From the NCBI GenBank assembly GCA_024500155.1, contig CM044859.1:46546003-46610002 (forward strand): a stretch of 64,000 nucleotides of DNA. Reading direction: 5' to 3'. The notes under the pieces are model-generated. The model was given only the letters and a program-made list of their open reading frames with translations. It made no database searches and was not told where the DNA came from. The DNA comes from Chenopodium formosanum (Eukaryota > Streptophyta > Magnoliopsida > Caryophyllales > Amaranthaceae). The translations under genes and the position numbers were made by a program. Below, in pieces: positions 23,427-35,700 of the stretch (the first letter of the stretch is position 1; each line of letters begins with the position of its first letter).

Positions 23427-23821
23427 GATATCCTTAATGCACTTAGGCTCAGGCAGGCTTAGGACTACTTCGACCTTTTTCTGGATTTGCGTCTATCCCT
23501 CTCTCGCTGATCAGAAAACCTAAGAACTTTCCTAAGCTCACTCCAAAGACACATTTCTTCGGGTTGAGTTTGATTTTATACTTGTTCAGGGTGGCAAATG
23601 TTTCTTCTAGATCCATGATATGCCCTGCCTGTGTGACGCTCTTAACAATTGAGTTGTCAACTTATACTTCAACATTTCTACCCTTCTGGTGTAGGAATAC
23701 CTTATCCATTACCTTCTGAAAGGTTTCCCCAGCATTCTTCAGCCCGAAGGGCATAGCTATGTAATTGTACACTCCCCCTTCGGTGATGAATGCGGTTTTC
23801 TGCCGGTCTGGTTCATGTAGG
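23427..23821 (-). pseudogene. Gypsy element A: C-terminal half of RT, cut by element B
   Basis: The - strand encodes the part of RT after the point where B entered, with frame breaks. It includes the YNYIAMPFGLKNAGE-type block (near 23730-23770), a hinge near the YVDD box that reads as a stop-containing V*VDN, and PKKCVFGVSLGKFLGF (about 23520-23570). The N-terminal half lies at 46088-46480. The same stretch in fragment K (13155-13331) is continuous, which shows what the target looked like. Confidence 0.8.
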
Positions 23822-24204
23822 TGTAGACACCTAAAAATGTCTCCCCAAAACCAAACACGATGATGAATAACCTTTCACCGCCACTATTGGTCGGGTTCAG
23901 TATTTAATCCTGAGAGTGCTTAAAAAATCGTATTTGATTGAATTCATATTTTTTAACGGTCCATGGATTAGTCTTGATGTTTGGTAAAAGCATAGTTTTT
24001 ATTTTAGCCCAAACTTATTATTTAATTTTAGCCCAAACCCTTTTTTATTTTATTTTTGGCCCAAACCTTTTGTTTATTTTTATTTTAGCCCAAATAATAA
24101 TAAGTTAAAAAAGGCCCGAAATTATCAATCGGCACTTAAAATGTCGAATGACATTAGGGTTAAAAATGCATTTAGACGGAAAAGTGGCCTGGAAATTCCC
24201 GCGC

Positions 24205-24445
24205 CACGGTAGACAGCCACCGTGTCACGGGAATCCTTCCCGTCTGACGGTGGGATTTCCCGTGACACGGGAAGTCTGCCGTGACACGGGACATTTCGTG
24301 TCTTTTTCACGTAAATCCTTAACGCGTTTTCTTTCCCGTTTTCTGAAATTTTCCCGCGTCACACTAAAAATGTACCGTGTCACGGGAAAGTTTGTCGTCT
24401 GACGGTTGGACTTCCCGTGTCACGGTACAGTTTGTCGTTTCACGG
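24205..24445 (+). promoter_or_regulatory. CCGTGWCACGG palindrome cluster, 5' LTR of B
   Basis: Eight palindromes in about 240 bp. CCGTGTCACGG/CCGTGACACGG forms occur near 24219, 24258, 24281, 24373, 24415 and (degenerate) 24432; CCGTCTGACGG forms near 24239 and 24396. Each is an inverted repeat of five bases around one A or T. The block ends about 60 bp upstream of the TATA box. Confidence 0.8.
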
Positions 24446-24506
24446 GATACTTTTTTAGGGATTTTATCATTTTAGGGTTCCGTGTGCTCCCTCAACACAT
24501 TTTCCC

Positions 24507-24514
24507 TATAAATA
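24507..24514 (+). promoter_or_regulatory. TATA box, 5' LTR of B
   Basis: TATAAATA within TTCCCTATAAATACCCC. The equivalent position of the 3' LTR (about 45144-45152) reads TAATAAATA, a mutated site. Confidence 0.7.
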
Positions 24515-25516
24515 CCCCCTCATTTCAGATGTGCGGGGCATCAATTAATTCTCTAGTTCATTTCTCTCTCTTCTATGCTTTAGCCTAAACACTAGCCTAC
24601 CCTTTTCATTTCAAAATTCCTTTTTCAAGTACTCAAAGGAGTCCATACTTTACTCGTGGTTCTGTCCTTAAGCCAAGGCGTGAAAAGTAGAACTGTTTGA
24701 GGGTTTGGCCCCAAATCAACTCTACTTTATTTAATTTAATTTAATTGTTGTACTATTATTATTTCCTTGAAGTTACTACCTCGTTTATTATTTTGTAGTT
24801 GCAATCAAACAAAATCAAAGTAAGAATCATGTTCCTTTTATTTCTATTATTTTTCTAACGATTTTATATTGTTGGAACCATTGTTAAATTGCTTCCAATA
24901 TTGATGTTATTCTATTATATTTATTATGATCACCATATTGCATGTTAAAGGAAATATGTAATTGAAAATCACGCCTAATAACATAATTTGGACAACCGGT
25001 TTAGGATCCTTTTTAATCTTGTTATTAATTTAAGTGATCACAAATATTTTAGAATTATATGTGTGCATTAATATTCAACTAATTTAGCTAAATAATAGTT
25101 TGGAGCGAATTAAATATTTTGTTTGTATGCCTTTGAGATCACAAGAATGATTTTCAATATAAGAATCGAGTAGAGGCAAATACGGGCGTATGTGACTCCA
25201 TGACTCACTTCGTACCATCATCCCCGATCCTCCTTTCGTGGTTCCGAGCCATATGGAGTTAGTAATCTCATGGATTATGAATGGGGTGAAACCTTCACGG
25301 GTTAATTGTTGTTGCATATCATTGTCCCTTTTCGTGGTTGCCTTATAATGATCAGTGAAAGGTTTACAAGTTCCTTAAAAACTTGTTGGCGGCTCCCCAC
25401 TTTATTTGTCCCTAATCATTGTCCCTAATCGTAATGTCAATTCCCACTTCCTATGAGTGCTAATCATATTCACAACATGCTTTAACATAGGCGCACTTCG
25501 AGCGACGCCTACAATT

Positions 25517-25534
25517 TGGCGACACCACTGGGGA
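25517..25534 (+). promoter_or_regulatory. Primer-binding site of B
   Basis: TGGCGACACCACTGGGGA begins three bases after the LTR and matches the site type used by Ogre/Tat elements. Element I has the related TGGCGACTCCAATGGGGA. Confidence 0.85.
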
Positions 25535-26591
25535 GGATTCTTGGTTATTTATCGATTTAAGTTATCGGTATTTAATTAAGATGAGTGGATGAGACTTGAA
25601 AGATTCTTGAAAAAATATTCCTGTGATTAATTTGGCATTTTTGCATCTGCATAGACGTTTTAACGTCGCATTCAGGTCTGTCCCGTAGAAAAAATTGGAT
25701 AACTTTGTTGCGCACGAAGGAAAATAGGGCACCAGTCAGATCTTCTGACTGCCGTGCCACGGCAAAGTCTGTCGTGTCACGGTACAGTGCACCGTCTGAT
25801 AGTGCACAGTACCGTGGCACGGGAATTTTTGCCGTGTCACGGCAGTCCTAAAATAAGTCCGGTGGCTTAATTTCTTTCCTCACAGGCAACTTCCTTCGAT
25901 TTTTCTGAAAAAACGTATGTGTTCTACATGCGTCTTAGCCCCAGGGGATTTAAGCTCTATCGACCCAAAAACGCTCATGGCAATAAGGGTTCATCCGAGT
26001 TATTAAATTCACCCAAACCATGGAGTCGAGTTCGATTTCATCACGAACTCGCGGAGCCGCCCATCAGCATACACCCTCAAGGGAGGCTGCCTTGCTAACG
26101 CGTCCAAACTCTTAACCATGGTACCCTTTTGACACCCAAAGCTTGACCAATAGTTGAACATAGATCTTGACTCTAGGTTGCGAACTTTTTTTTTACATCA
26201 TCGTGCCTAAATGCTATATGGTTGTTTGGTGCTAACCTTCATGTGTTTTCTCTTTTGTTTAACCCATGACCGAGGGTTTTTATTCTCACATAGTAATTAG
26301 TACGGTCCTAAAATCGGTTAAAATCTGGAAAAATCACAAAACTGACCTGAAACTGCGCACCGTGTCACGGCATGTTCTGCCGTGCCACGGTGAACAGTGC
26401 CGTGACACGGGGCTCTCTACCGTCTGACGGTATAATGCACCGTGTCACGATAGTCTTTTTTTGATTTTTGTGCAGATGCTGTGTCTAGTTTGGTGTCATG
26501 TCTAGCAGTACGGTCAAAACACGCGTCTATAACCTCACCTAATCACTCACATATCGTGTTCACACACTTTTTTCTTTAAGTCGTGCACTAC
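25535..26591 (+). other. Element B: leader upstream of the CACTA insertion
   Basis: About 1 kb of untranslated leader. It has two further palindrome groups, near 25750-25845 (CCGTGTCACGG, CCGTGGCACGG) and 26358-26455 (CCGTGTCACGG, CCGTGACACGG, CCGTCTGACGG). No ORF with family features is seen, so no separate ORF1 of the Ogre kind is recognisable. The leader resumes at 30256 after element J. Confidence 0.7.
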
Positions 26592-29500
26592 CACTACTAG
26601 AAAATCCGTCTTTTATGGACGCTTTTTAGGCTTTTTTTCGACGCTAAAAAGCGTCAAAAATTTATTTCTCGAAGTTGTAAAAAAGCGTCGAGAAATAGTG
26701 AGTCGAGAAAATTCGGTGTCACAAAAAAGCGTCGCAAATTTCGCCGCTATAATTTGTCCAAATTTTTATATGAAGCGTCGAAATTACAATAGTTGGCGCA
26801 CTTTCTCAAATTTAGAGACGCTTTTTTATGTCTAGAATCTTATTATTGGCGACGCTTTTTTGTGTCCAGAATTTCATATAATCTATGTTTAGTAATTTGG
26901 CGACGCTTTTTTCTATCTATATTTTTTTTGCTGAGAAGTTCTTCTCTTCTCCATATTCTTTATAAAAAGATCTAGAATATATCAACCAAAAAAAATATTT
27001 CATATTGAAACTTGTATTACCAATATATACACAGCACAGTCAGGCCAATTTTTATTTTTTTTTTCTTATTCCATATTAAAATATTATAGTACTTGTACAA
27101 TATCTCATAGTCAAGAGTTCTCGATTACAAAAGATTTGATTCCAACTTATATATACTTCATTCGCGACTAGTTGTTGTGGAACAAATTTGCTCATTTCTT
27201 CACAAAAAAAACTTCATTAAATTTCCAACTTTGCTGCTCCTCAATCTACTTGCATTGCAAGGAAAGTTCACATTGTGACCAATTGTTGGCCTTGAATTCA
27301 CAACACAACCTTTGATGTTTCTGGATCATTAGCAGGAGCAAATATAGCAAGGTGGAGCGACAACAGATTTGACGAAATTAAACTATGGTTGTGGTATTCC
27401 TCTCGTTCGCAATCTGCAAGAAACTCAGCATCATTGATAGTAGATTATGTAGAAGCATATAAACCGTTTGAATAAATCAAAATCACAACACATAAAAACT
27501 GCAACGAGCAAATGCAAAAGATACAATTCTTTTGAATGGAGTGAGGGAAGCTAGGGGGATAACAGAGGAAAAGTAATATTTTCAGTTTTTCACACCTGAA
27601 ACTTTAGTAGGGTCAGTCACTTGTAACCATGTTTGAGTTAACAAAGTTTTTGATAAACCTGTATAAAGTAGACAGGAAAACACACAACTCAATAGAAAAT
27701 GGTAGTTAAAATATAATAGATATCACTAGCTTCAGAGCAACCATAGAGGCATGTAGCACTTAAACCCCTCTTACACGGAAAATCAATTCAAGGCATATTA
27801 TTTGTCAAATCTTCTTACTTAAACATGTCATATATAACATATAATGGACATGGGATTGCATCAACCAAATCATATAGTTCAATATTCAGTCCAATTCATT
27901 GTTTGAAATCGAATTCCAGCCATCAACTGAATCCAAAGTCAAATATAACTAGAAACAATTCTAAACTTATGCTTGTTGTAGACGTAAATCTTCCATCTAA
28001 AAATTCAACCCAAGTCTTATAAGATTTGAGTAGTATTACAACAGAAATTCAAATCGTAACAATATTGCAGGGAATAAAGGTTGGAACTTACTCCTGCTTT
28101 ATTATAGTATGTTACGGAGTAATGCCAAGATCTTCATTTCACTTTCTTGTGCAATATGTAGTATGGAAATTGTCTTGCGTCTAATTCAAATCTTCTAAAC
28201 TATTTCATTGATGGAGCTCACTGAAAATCCATTGGGAAAATTAACAAAGACATCATAGTTAATACGAAGTACATATTATCTTTTAATGACACATAACTCA
28301 AAGAAGACAAAGTATAGACCTTGTTGTCTATACGCGAAGGAGAACCTGCACAAGAAAATTACTGATTAGAAATAGGCCAGCATTGCCAGAGTGATTATAG
28401 AAGTCAACTAACTCAATTCGGTAATAAAATTTCTAAGTCAAAGCTTTAGCCCAATTTGTTAAGTCACCAAATTAAATTTAGTCTAAATAATAACAATGGC
28501 TTTTTGACCACACTCTTGTCTAATAGTATAATGCAATAAAATCGGCCTTAACGTCAACATTACTAAACAGAAACTAAGTTCTAGGCAAACTGATCACAAA
28601 ATCTTCACTCCAAAATAAAAAAATTTGCCTTCATGAACTTGAGAAATTAAAATGATAGCAGATGGAATGTCTAGCTAGAAAATATAGGTCCAGAGCACAT
28701 TTATTCCTTGGAACCCCTATTTTGTTCTCATGATGGATAATCAACTGACCACAAAATCATTAACTAAACACACCCCAAAACATAATACTATGTAATAACA
28801 AAGAGTGATCAAATACTCTTCAAAAAAAAAAAAAAAAAAAAAGAGTGATCAAATAAAACTCCAATAAAAAAAATCCTTAACATACTTTATAGCACAATTT
28901 ATATTCGTATATAAATCCTAACAAGGATAAAAACATGTCAAACACATGACTATTGAATTGGAGCTATTACTACTTATTAGTTGTAGAAATTCAAATCTGG
29001 TTTAATTCTTGAAAGAATATATCTTGTATGTAGCAAATTATTAGAAATTAATCCAAAAAATAAAAAAATTAGACAAGATGGAGGAAAGAATTGATAATTA
29101 AGATTGACAAATTTAACACTTACATAAAGTTTCGAATGGATAAGTTGATTTAGCAGGCCCCTTGATACTCTGCATCACATACAAAGATACTAATTATTAT
29201 AAATTATAACACCAGTCATTATCTAGCATAAGTGAATCACAAATTTGAAAAATAAAAAAAGTAGTAGTACAATAAAATACTCTGCATTACATACAAAGAG
29301 TCAACGATACTAGTTCTACAATCTGATAGAAGTGGGAACGTTGTTCTTTTCGGTGTGAGATTCGAACTAGGTAGCTATCTCATCTCAATCTCTTATGATT
29401 CAAGAGCTTACATTAAGACTAATATTTGTATGAATCTAAACAATTGAAGAAAATTAAAATAACCAAATCATTATCTTTTCCCACTACAAAACGCAACCCA

Positions 29501-30255
29501 GAAAAATTAACACTCAAAATCTATAATCAAAGAGAGACACAAAAATAAAAATAAACCCGAATCGTGCTTCAAACATATGATGATCAATGGTTTCGAAATT
29601 GAATTAGAAAAGCAGCAAATAATTTAACATAACAATATGTATACACATACAAACAATCCCTAAATTTATGTTTTTCGTGAATCTAACCCATATCTGAGTA
29701 ATCCGACCAATATTTTGAGATATTATTGAAAAACTATCAACAACGGAAAACAATCTATAAGATACAATTCGAAAATTAGACAAACCTCAATAATATAGAC
29801 GTAGAGAAGGATGAAATTGATTACTCCGTACAATTGAGGACGAGTAGTGAAACTTCATAAAGCAGAATTATGAGAGACGCAAGGAGAAAGAAAATTTGTG
29901 AACGAAATCTAGGCCATGACTCCATGAATCCCTTTGTAGAATTCAGATCGAATAAAGGAAAAGGAATACAGAATAGTTAGGGTTAAGATTAAGAATATGA
30001 GTTGAAGCCTTGAAGGTTTGTGATGTTGAATTGGGCGGTTTTATTTATTTATTTTTACTTTTATCAATTCCGTGGGTTCAGCTAATCGGGTCCACGTGCA
30101 AGGCACATGTTAACATTCTCGACGCTTTTTTATGTCGAAATTTACTTTCGACATAAAAAAGCGTCGAGAAAACACGGATATCATTATTTACAGTTGACCC
30201 TCTTGCCTCAGTGTCGAGGCCATAGCGTCGAGAAAATGCTCTTTTTGTAGTAGTG
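26592..30255. mobile_element. Non-autonomous CACTA transposon J (3664 bp)
   Basis: Ends are CACTACTAGAAAA on the left and, inverted, CACTACTACAAAA on the right. The 3-bp target duplication TAC is present at 26589-26591 and 30256-30258, as expected of CACTA elements. Subterminal motifs GACGCTTTTTT/AAAAAAGCGTCGA recur in both orientations: at least eight on the left (26619-26915) and three on the right (30118-30235). These are typical transposase-binding arrays. The 3.2 kb between is AT-rich and holds no transposase-like ORF, so J depends on a transposase from elsewhere. A small ORF on the - strand near 29830-29935 is noted separately. Confidence 0.9.
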
Positions 30256-30468
30256 TACTTTTTAACCATATTTTAGGGTAGTCTTGTTTTTGTGTCATTT
30301 TTTTTTCGGAGTAAGTCGGATGGTATCCTTCCATATTTTTTTATTAAAAAAATAAACAAGTAGAATTTCAAAATTATAGATTTTTAATAAAAAAAAAAAA
30401 AAAAAAAAAAAGAATTTTTCTTTTTTTTTTTAATCCGGATGGGTTAAGGTTAAGTTTGGTCATTAAAG
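30256..30468 (+). other. Element B: leader downstream of the CACTA insertion
   Basis: Non-coding leader between J and gag. It holds an A run of about 22 at 30389-30411 and T-rich stretches. At 30480-30500 the sequence GTGTCACAGCACTTGGTCAAG matches the gag starts of elements I and G. Confidence 0.65.
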
Positions 30469-31718
30469 GTGTGTTTGTTTCGGTGTCACAGCACTTGGTC
30501 AAGAAGCAGGGGTAGATTGTTACGGTTCGAGTCAATACCTCAAAAACCTCTTATACCAAAGAGGCGTACAAGGAAACCACCTCAATCATCTCCACAAGAC
30601 CCATCTCTAGTCTACTTTCAACCAATAACTACTAAGGAAGACATCGAGAACCTCAACAAGACAATTGAAAGGTTGTCTAACATGATGCAGACACTTACCA
30701 CTAGAGTCGGCACGGTAGAATAAGACAGTCAAAACAATGTCACTACTGCTGCAATGGACAAGATTAAGGAACAGATGAGCAAGATTTCTGAAGAATTCAC
30801 TTATGTGGAACAGCCTTTCACCTCTTCGTCCATAAGAGACAAGTTTCCTGAGATGTTTTCCACTGCTGACATTCCCAAATTTAAGCCTACTGATAATCCG
30901 CTTTTCCATTTGAAGGCTTTTTCTGCAACTATGGCTCTTAAGGGAGTAGATGTGACACTCTTCCCTACGGTGTTCCCTCTTTCCTTGGAACATGCCTGTC
31001 AACAGTGGTTCTATTCTTTGGAATCCAAACATGTCGCGACCTGGGAGGATGTTGCTGAAAGCTTTATGAATCGTTACAAATGTAACATTCAGGCCAAGAC
31101 TTCTGAACGTGAACTCTCCATTCTCAAACAGAAAGAGAATGAAGGCTTCACCACTTACTTAAGCAGGTGGAGGGAAACAGCTGCGCTCCTGGTGGATCCC
31201 CCCAAGGAGAAAGAAATGGTTCGCTTGTTAATTGCCAATCTGACTCATAAGTACAAGCAACACTTGATGTTTCTGCCTCTGAGTACCTTTGAAGCTGTAT
31301 ACGATATTGGAATCAATATCGAAGACGAACTAATGAAGGTTGTTGGTAGCAACAATAATAACAGCACTTGGAAAAACAAGAAGAACGACTCTCCTTCTTC
31401 TTCGTCTTCTAAGCCCAATAATACTACCAACAATATCAATATCAACGATGTGCTGGCCCTTAATGCTTCTCCTCAAAGATTCCAAAGGCAAAGGAGGGTT
31501 TACACGCCTTTGGGAATGACTTATGATGCTGCTTATGACCGTTAATTGGACCATTTCCAGAACCTCGACCAGAGAACAGGACCGCTAGCTATGACCCTAA
31601 TGCTTATTGCAAGTTTCATCAAGGCAAGGGTCATAATACAGAGAAGTGTTGGAGGCTGAAGGATGCAATCTAAGACCTGATTGATGCTAATAAACTTTCT
31701 GTCCCTCCAGGGGGCAAG
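30469..31718 (+). pseudogene. Gypsy element B: gag
   Basis: Capsid-type gag. It starts near 30469 with a conserved HSTWSR segment (30487-30504). A predicted coiled coil (KEDIENLNKTIERLSNMMQ), the capsid-like domain (30880-31300; FPLSLEHACQQWFYSLES, RYKCNIQAK, LKQKENEGFTTYLSRWRE) and a zinc-knuckle-like CKFHQGKGHNTEKC (about 31607-31650) follow. Gag would package element RNA in cytoplasmic particles. Damage is light: a stop at 30721, a frameshift near 31545 that puts the zinc region in another frame, and a TAA at 31671 where the family has a codon (DAI*DLID). It is followed directly by protease. Confidence 0.88.
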
Positions 31719-32654
31719 ATGCCTAACATTCAAACAGGTCCTCTTTCTGATGCTTTGGCTATCATGGGAGATGAAGTCTCTTTTTATCCGTCAATACTCA
31801 TTCAACCTGTGAATGAACCTCTGCCGGAAGTTGTAATTGTTTCGAGTTCTGAAGAAGTGAATGGAATTTGGGATAGTGACGATGAAGACGTCTATCTCAA
31901 GGATATTGCATGTTCATCTCTTGGCACAAGTGACGATGTTTGGGGGGACTTTAAGGTCAAGGTTCTCACCAGAAGTGGACGGTTGCAACAACCTAATCCA
32001 CCTCCACCTCCACCACAATTACATCCGATAGTTGATCCCATCGACCCTGTGAACAGCGATGAGGTCAAACAATTGCAAAAGACCAAGGTGGAGATAAATG
32101 TATGAAAGCTTTTGGCCACCTCCCACGAGCATCGAAAGGCTGTGATGAATTCTCTGGTTAAAATAGGAGTTGATGATGACATGACTCCTCAAGGACTGGT
32201 CAACTTTCTCACTACTGAATTGCCAAGTACTAGCAATCTGATTTCGTTTTCTGACAAGGATCTGCCCCTGGAAGGGGACCAACATAATAAGGCCTTACAC
32301 CTCACTATGGTGTGTAGGCAGATGAATTTTCCTATGAGCCTGGTTGATAATGGCTCTGCAATCAATGTGTGCCCACTCCGTACTGCAAAGAAGTTGGGCA
32401 TAAAGAATGAAAAACTGACTCCCTCCACTCAAGGGATTCGCGCTTATGATAATACTCGTCGTCAAGCCGTGGGTACTATCGTACTGAACATAACTACTAG
32501 GGCCATTGAACGTCGCACTAAGTTTCAGGTGGTGGACATTAAGGCCTCTTTCAATCTGTTGTTAAGACGGCCTTGGCTTCATGAGCTAAAGGCGATTCCA
32601 TCATCGTTGCACCAAAAAGTGAAAGCCATAGTTGGAGGGGTTCCAAACCATTGA
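31719..32654 (+). pseudogene. Gypsy element B: aspartic protease region
   Basis: The first part (31719-32105) is acidic and proline-rich. The protease domain (about 32130-32640) has the active-site motif MSLVDNGSAINV (32333-32368), in which DNG takes the place of the DSG/DTG common in other retropepsins; the same form is known in Ogre/Tat elements. The flap and end regions are TFQV-like FQVVDIKASFNLLLRRPWLH and PSSLHQKVK. It would cut the polyprotein. One stop (TGA at 32103) separates the acidic part from the domain; the family usually has GRPW where this copy has RRPW. Confidence 0.85.
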
Positions 32655-33429
32655 TGCCTCTCCTATGCGCATTCAAGTTATCGACACTCCTATCGTCCAT
32701 GTTGAACATGACGAAGAAGATCTTTGGGGGTTTTCACTAGATGATGTTCTCGTGATTGAAGAGGAGGAAAAGTGCCATCTCGACTTCGATCCCTATTCAA
32801 ACACCAATATCAATGCCATTCTGAAGAAGCAAGGTCATTTCCCTGGAATGACCCTTGGACTCAAGAAGAAAATGGCTGAATCTTGGGGCCATCCTGGTGC
32901 ACTCAAGAAGGATACTTTTGGCTTGGGATTCAAGCCAACAAAAGAAGATGTGAAACAAGCTTTATTGAAGATGAAGGCTCGCAATAATGCTCGAATCATG
33001 AAGACCGAAATGGCCATGGATCCATATTCGTTCACCCTTAATGGCCAGTACATCAAAGAAGGGGAAGACTTCCCATGCTATGAATTCCCTGAGCCATTCG
33101 TCCACGATGGGAAGAGTGAACCAGGATTCGAGATATTCCTCGATTGTGACTTTGTTGATGAAGACGAAGAGCTCTTCACAACCGATAAACTAGCTAGCCC
33201 GAGTTCTGATGATCTAGGCATCAACCTGCTTTTTGGAATGGAAAAGAATGAGTCTAAGCCCGTCTGCAATGATAACTCCGAGCTCGTTCAAACTGTCATA
33301 GCAAACAAGGATTTTGATCCCTCCGAGTTAATCGTCCAAGCTGACAATATTTCAAGGGGATGGCGCAAGACATTGAGGATCACTACGCCAAGTTGAGAGA
33401 AGTTTGAAATAACCGCTGGCGAAGGTCCT
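32632..33429 (+). pseudogene. Gypsy element B: protease-RT linker
   Basis: A long acidic linker of about 255 codons ending in a stop at 33394. It contains HFPGMTLGLKK, WGHPGALKK, FGLGFKPTKED and YCF-like NGQYIKEGEDFPCYEFPEPF blocks. Similar linkers occur between protease and RT in Tat/Ogre elements. In Ogre this region may hold an intron; I see no clear GT-AG pair here. Function is not known beyond joining the two enzymes. Confidence 0.7.
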
Positions 33430-34510
33430 ATGTTTGATGAGTCTAAGTCGTCTAGGTCCGAATCCGAGTCTAAGTCTGTAGACGAGTCCTTAGAGTCTGA
33501 GGCCGACCCTCTTTCTGCTATAGAGTTATATCCTGAGTCTCTTGTTGAGTCCTCTCTTTCTAGTCCAAATAATTCCGGTGAGGTCACTGTCGACCTTGCC
33601 CCTCTTGATGTATTAGCCAATAAATTCAATAAAATGTGTACCTTTGCTTACAATGCGTGTCATTCCCCTAGCCCTGATCAATATTGTTTTGCTAATGATA
33701 AAAATGACAAAGAAATAATAAAAGCAATGGAAGAACACGAAAATAAAACAGCAGTTATCGAAGATACAGAAACAGTTAACATTTCCAATGATACGACTGT
33801 TAAAAAAGTGAAAATTGGATTAACACTAAGTCAAGATGAACGCAAAGAGCTAATTAACTTGGTTAGTGAATTTGTTGATGTATTTGCTTGGTCATACCAA
33901 GATATGCCAGGAATTGACAGGGATATAGCTCAGCATACGATACCACTCATTCCAGGTATGAAGCCTGTCAAACAAAAGTTGTGTCGTATGAAACTGGATG
34001 TGGCTCTCAAAATCAAGGAAGAAATCAAGAAGCAGTTGGCCGCAGGTTTCATCAGAGTATCCAAATATCCAGAATGGATAGCAAATGTGGTTCCAGTTCC
34101 AAAGAAGGATGGAAGGGTCAGAATGTGTGTTGATTACAGGGATCTCAATAAAGCAAGCCCAAAAGATGGGTTCCCTCTACCTCACATTGACATTCTGGTC
34201 GATAACCCGGAAAACCATGCACTCCTATCATTTATGGACGGTTACGCCGGATATAATCAGGTATTGATGGCAAAAGAAGACATGGAGAAAACCACATTCA
34301 TCACGCAATGGGGCACATATTGCTATACGGTAATGCCATTCGGGTTGAAAAACGCGGGTGCCACCTACCAAAGAGCAGCTACAGCGTTGTTACATGACAT
34401 GATGCACAAAGAGGTGGAGGTCTATGTCGATGATATGATCGTTAAGTCTAAAGATTGCCCAGGCCATATTATTGCACTTCGCAAGTTTTTTTAAAGACTC
34501 CGCAAGTACA
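33430..34510 (+). pseudogene. Gypsy element B: reverse transcriptase, first part
   Basis: After an acidic Ser-rich lead (DESKSSRSESESK), the RT entry TLSQDERKELINLV and DVFAWSYQDMPG are followed by LAAGFIRVSKYPEWIANVV, RMCVDYRDLNKASPKD, LLSFMDGYAGYNQ, YTVMPFGLKNAGATYQR and the intact catalytic box YVDD (34423-34434). It would copy element RNA to DNA. The only break is a TAA at 34492 in RKFF*RLRKYN, in frame with what follows. The frame from 33430 is otherwise open. Confidence 0.92.
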
Positions 34511-35700
34511 ACATGAGATTAAATCCAGCAAAGTGTGCATTCGGAGTCACGTCAGGAAAGTTACTTGGATATGTGATCAGTTCTCGAGGGATTGAAATAG
34601 ATCCTACAAAAGTAAAGGCGATCATGTCCATGCCACCGCCCAAAAATGAGAAGGAGATTCGAGGTTTCATTGTAAGGTTGCATTATATAAGTAGGTTCAT
34701 ATCAAAGCTCACAACAATATGTGAACCTATATTCAAGAAGCTCAAGAAAAATGTACCAGTCACATGGGATGACGATTGCCAAAAAGCTTTCGACAAAATC
34801 AAAGAGTACTTGGCAAACCCACCCGTGCTAGTGCCAGCAATACCTGACTTTCCCCTTCGACTCTACCTTACGGTCACAAGAGAAACGATGGGGGCAATGC
34901 TAGCACAAGAGATCGAAAACAAGGAGAATGCAATCTACTACTTGAGTAAGAAGCTTCAAGGATATGAGACGCGATACACACCACTTGAAAAGTTGTGTCT
35001 CGCACTTGTGTGGGCCGCACAGAAACTAAGACATTACATGCTCACTCATACGGTGCATGTCGTGTCCAAGATGGATCCTCTTAAATACTTGTTCAAAAAA
35101 GTGACACTCAATGGCAGATTATCAAGGTGGATAGTCAATCTTGCTCAGTTTAACTTGAGATTTGTGCCACAAAAAGCCATCAAAGGTTCTGCGGTTTCTG
35201 ACTTCTTAGCAGACTTTCCGCTAGAAGAAGTTGAAAAAGAAGAAGATGAGTACGATTTCCCCGACGAAGATTTACTCATGACTGAAGATTATAGCTGGAC
35301 GCTCTATTTCGATGGAGCTTCAAACCAAAGAGGATGTGGTGTAGGAGTCTTGCTTGTATCACCCAATGAAGAGCACATCCCAATTTCCATGAAGCTCGAC
35401 TTTGATGTCACCAACAATGCCGCAGAATATGAAGCATGCATTTTGGGGTTAGAAACAGCTGTCGCCTTGGGAATCAAGAAACTCAGAATCTACGGTGATT
35501 CTTCACTAATCATTAACCAAATCTCAAAGAGATGGAAAGTGAGAAGTGGAAGTCTCGCTACGTATCAAGCACATTTCGAAACTCTCACAGAGCAACTAGA
35601 TGAAGTGGAATATACATATTTACCAAGAGAAGAAAACCAATTCGCCGACGCACTAGCTAAATTAGCATCAATGGTGCGAATTCCAACTGATACAATCAGA
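34511..35700 (+). pseudogene. Gypsy element B: RT end and two RNase H domains
   Basis: Open frame continuing RT (RLNPAKCAFGVTSGKLLGY, FKKLKKNVPVTWDDDCQKAF). The first RNase H follows with LRLYLTVTRETMGAMLAQ, YYLSKKLQGYETRYTPLEK and HVVSKMDPLKYLF. The second, Tat-group RNase H begins at about 35290: WTLYFDGASNQRGCGVGVLL, TNNAAEYEACILGLE, IYGDSSLIINQ and NQFADALAKLASM. The acidic residues of the second domain (Asp in YFDGA, Glu in AAEYEA, Asp in GDS, Asp in FADAL) are present. No stop lies in this stretch. Confidence 0.92.

Larger units (their letters stand above)
23822..25513 (+). repeat. Gypsy element B: 5' LTR (1692 bp)
   Basis: It starts TGTAGACACCTAAAAATG and ends CGACGCCTACA, and is closely similar throughout to 44460-46087. 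It carries a cluster of palindromic motifs at 24205-24445, a TATA box at 24507-24514, and is followed directly by the primer-binding site. Flanks GTAGG (23817-23821) and ACAGG (46088-46092) are a probable 5-bp target duplication with two transitions. Confidence 0.93.

Noticed and set aside
27825..28022. 65-codon ORF in the CACTA element as transposase remnant
   Set aside because: No transposase motif, AT-rich sequence, and length expected by chance.
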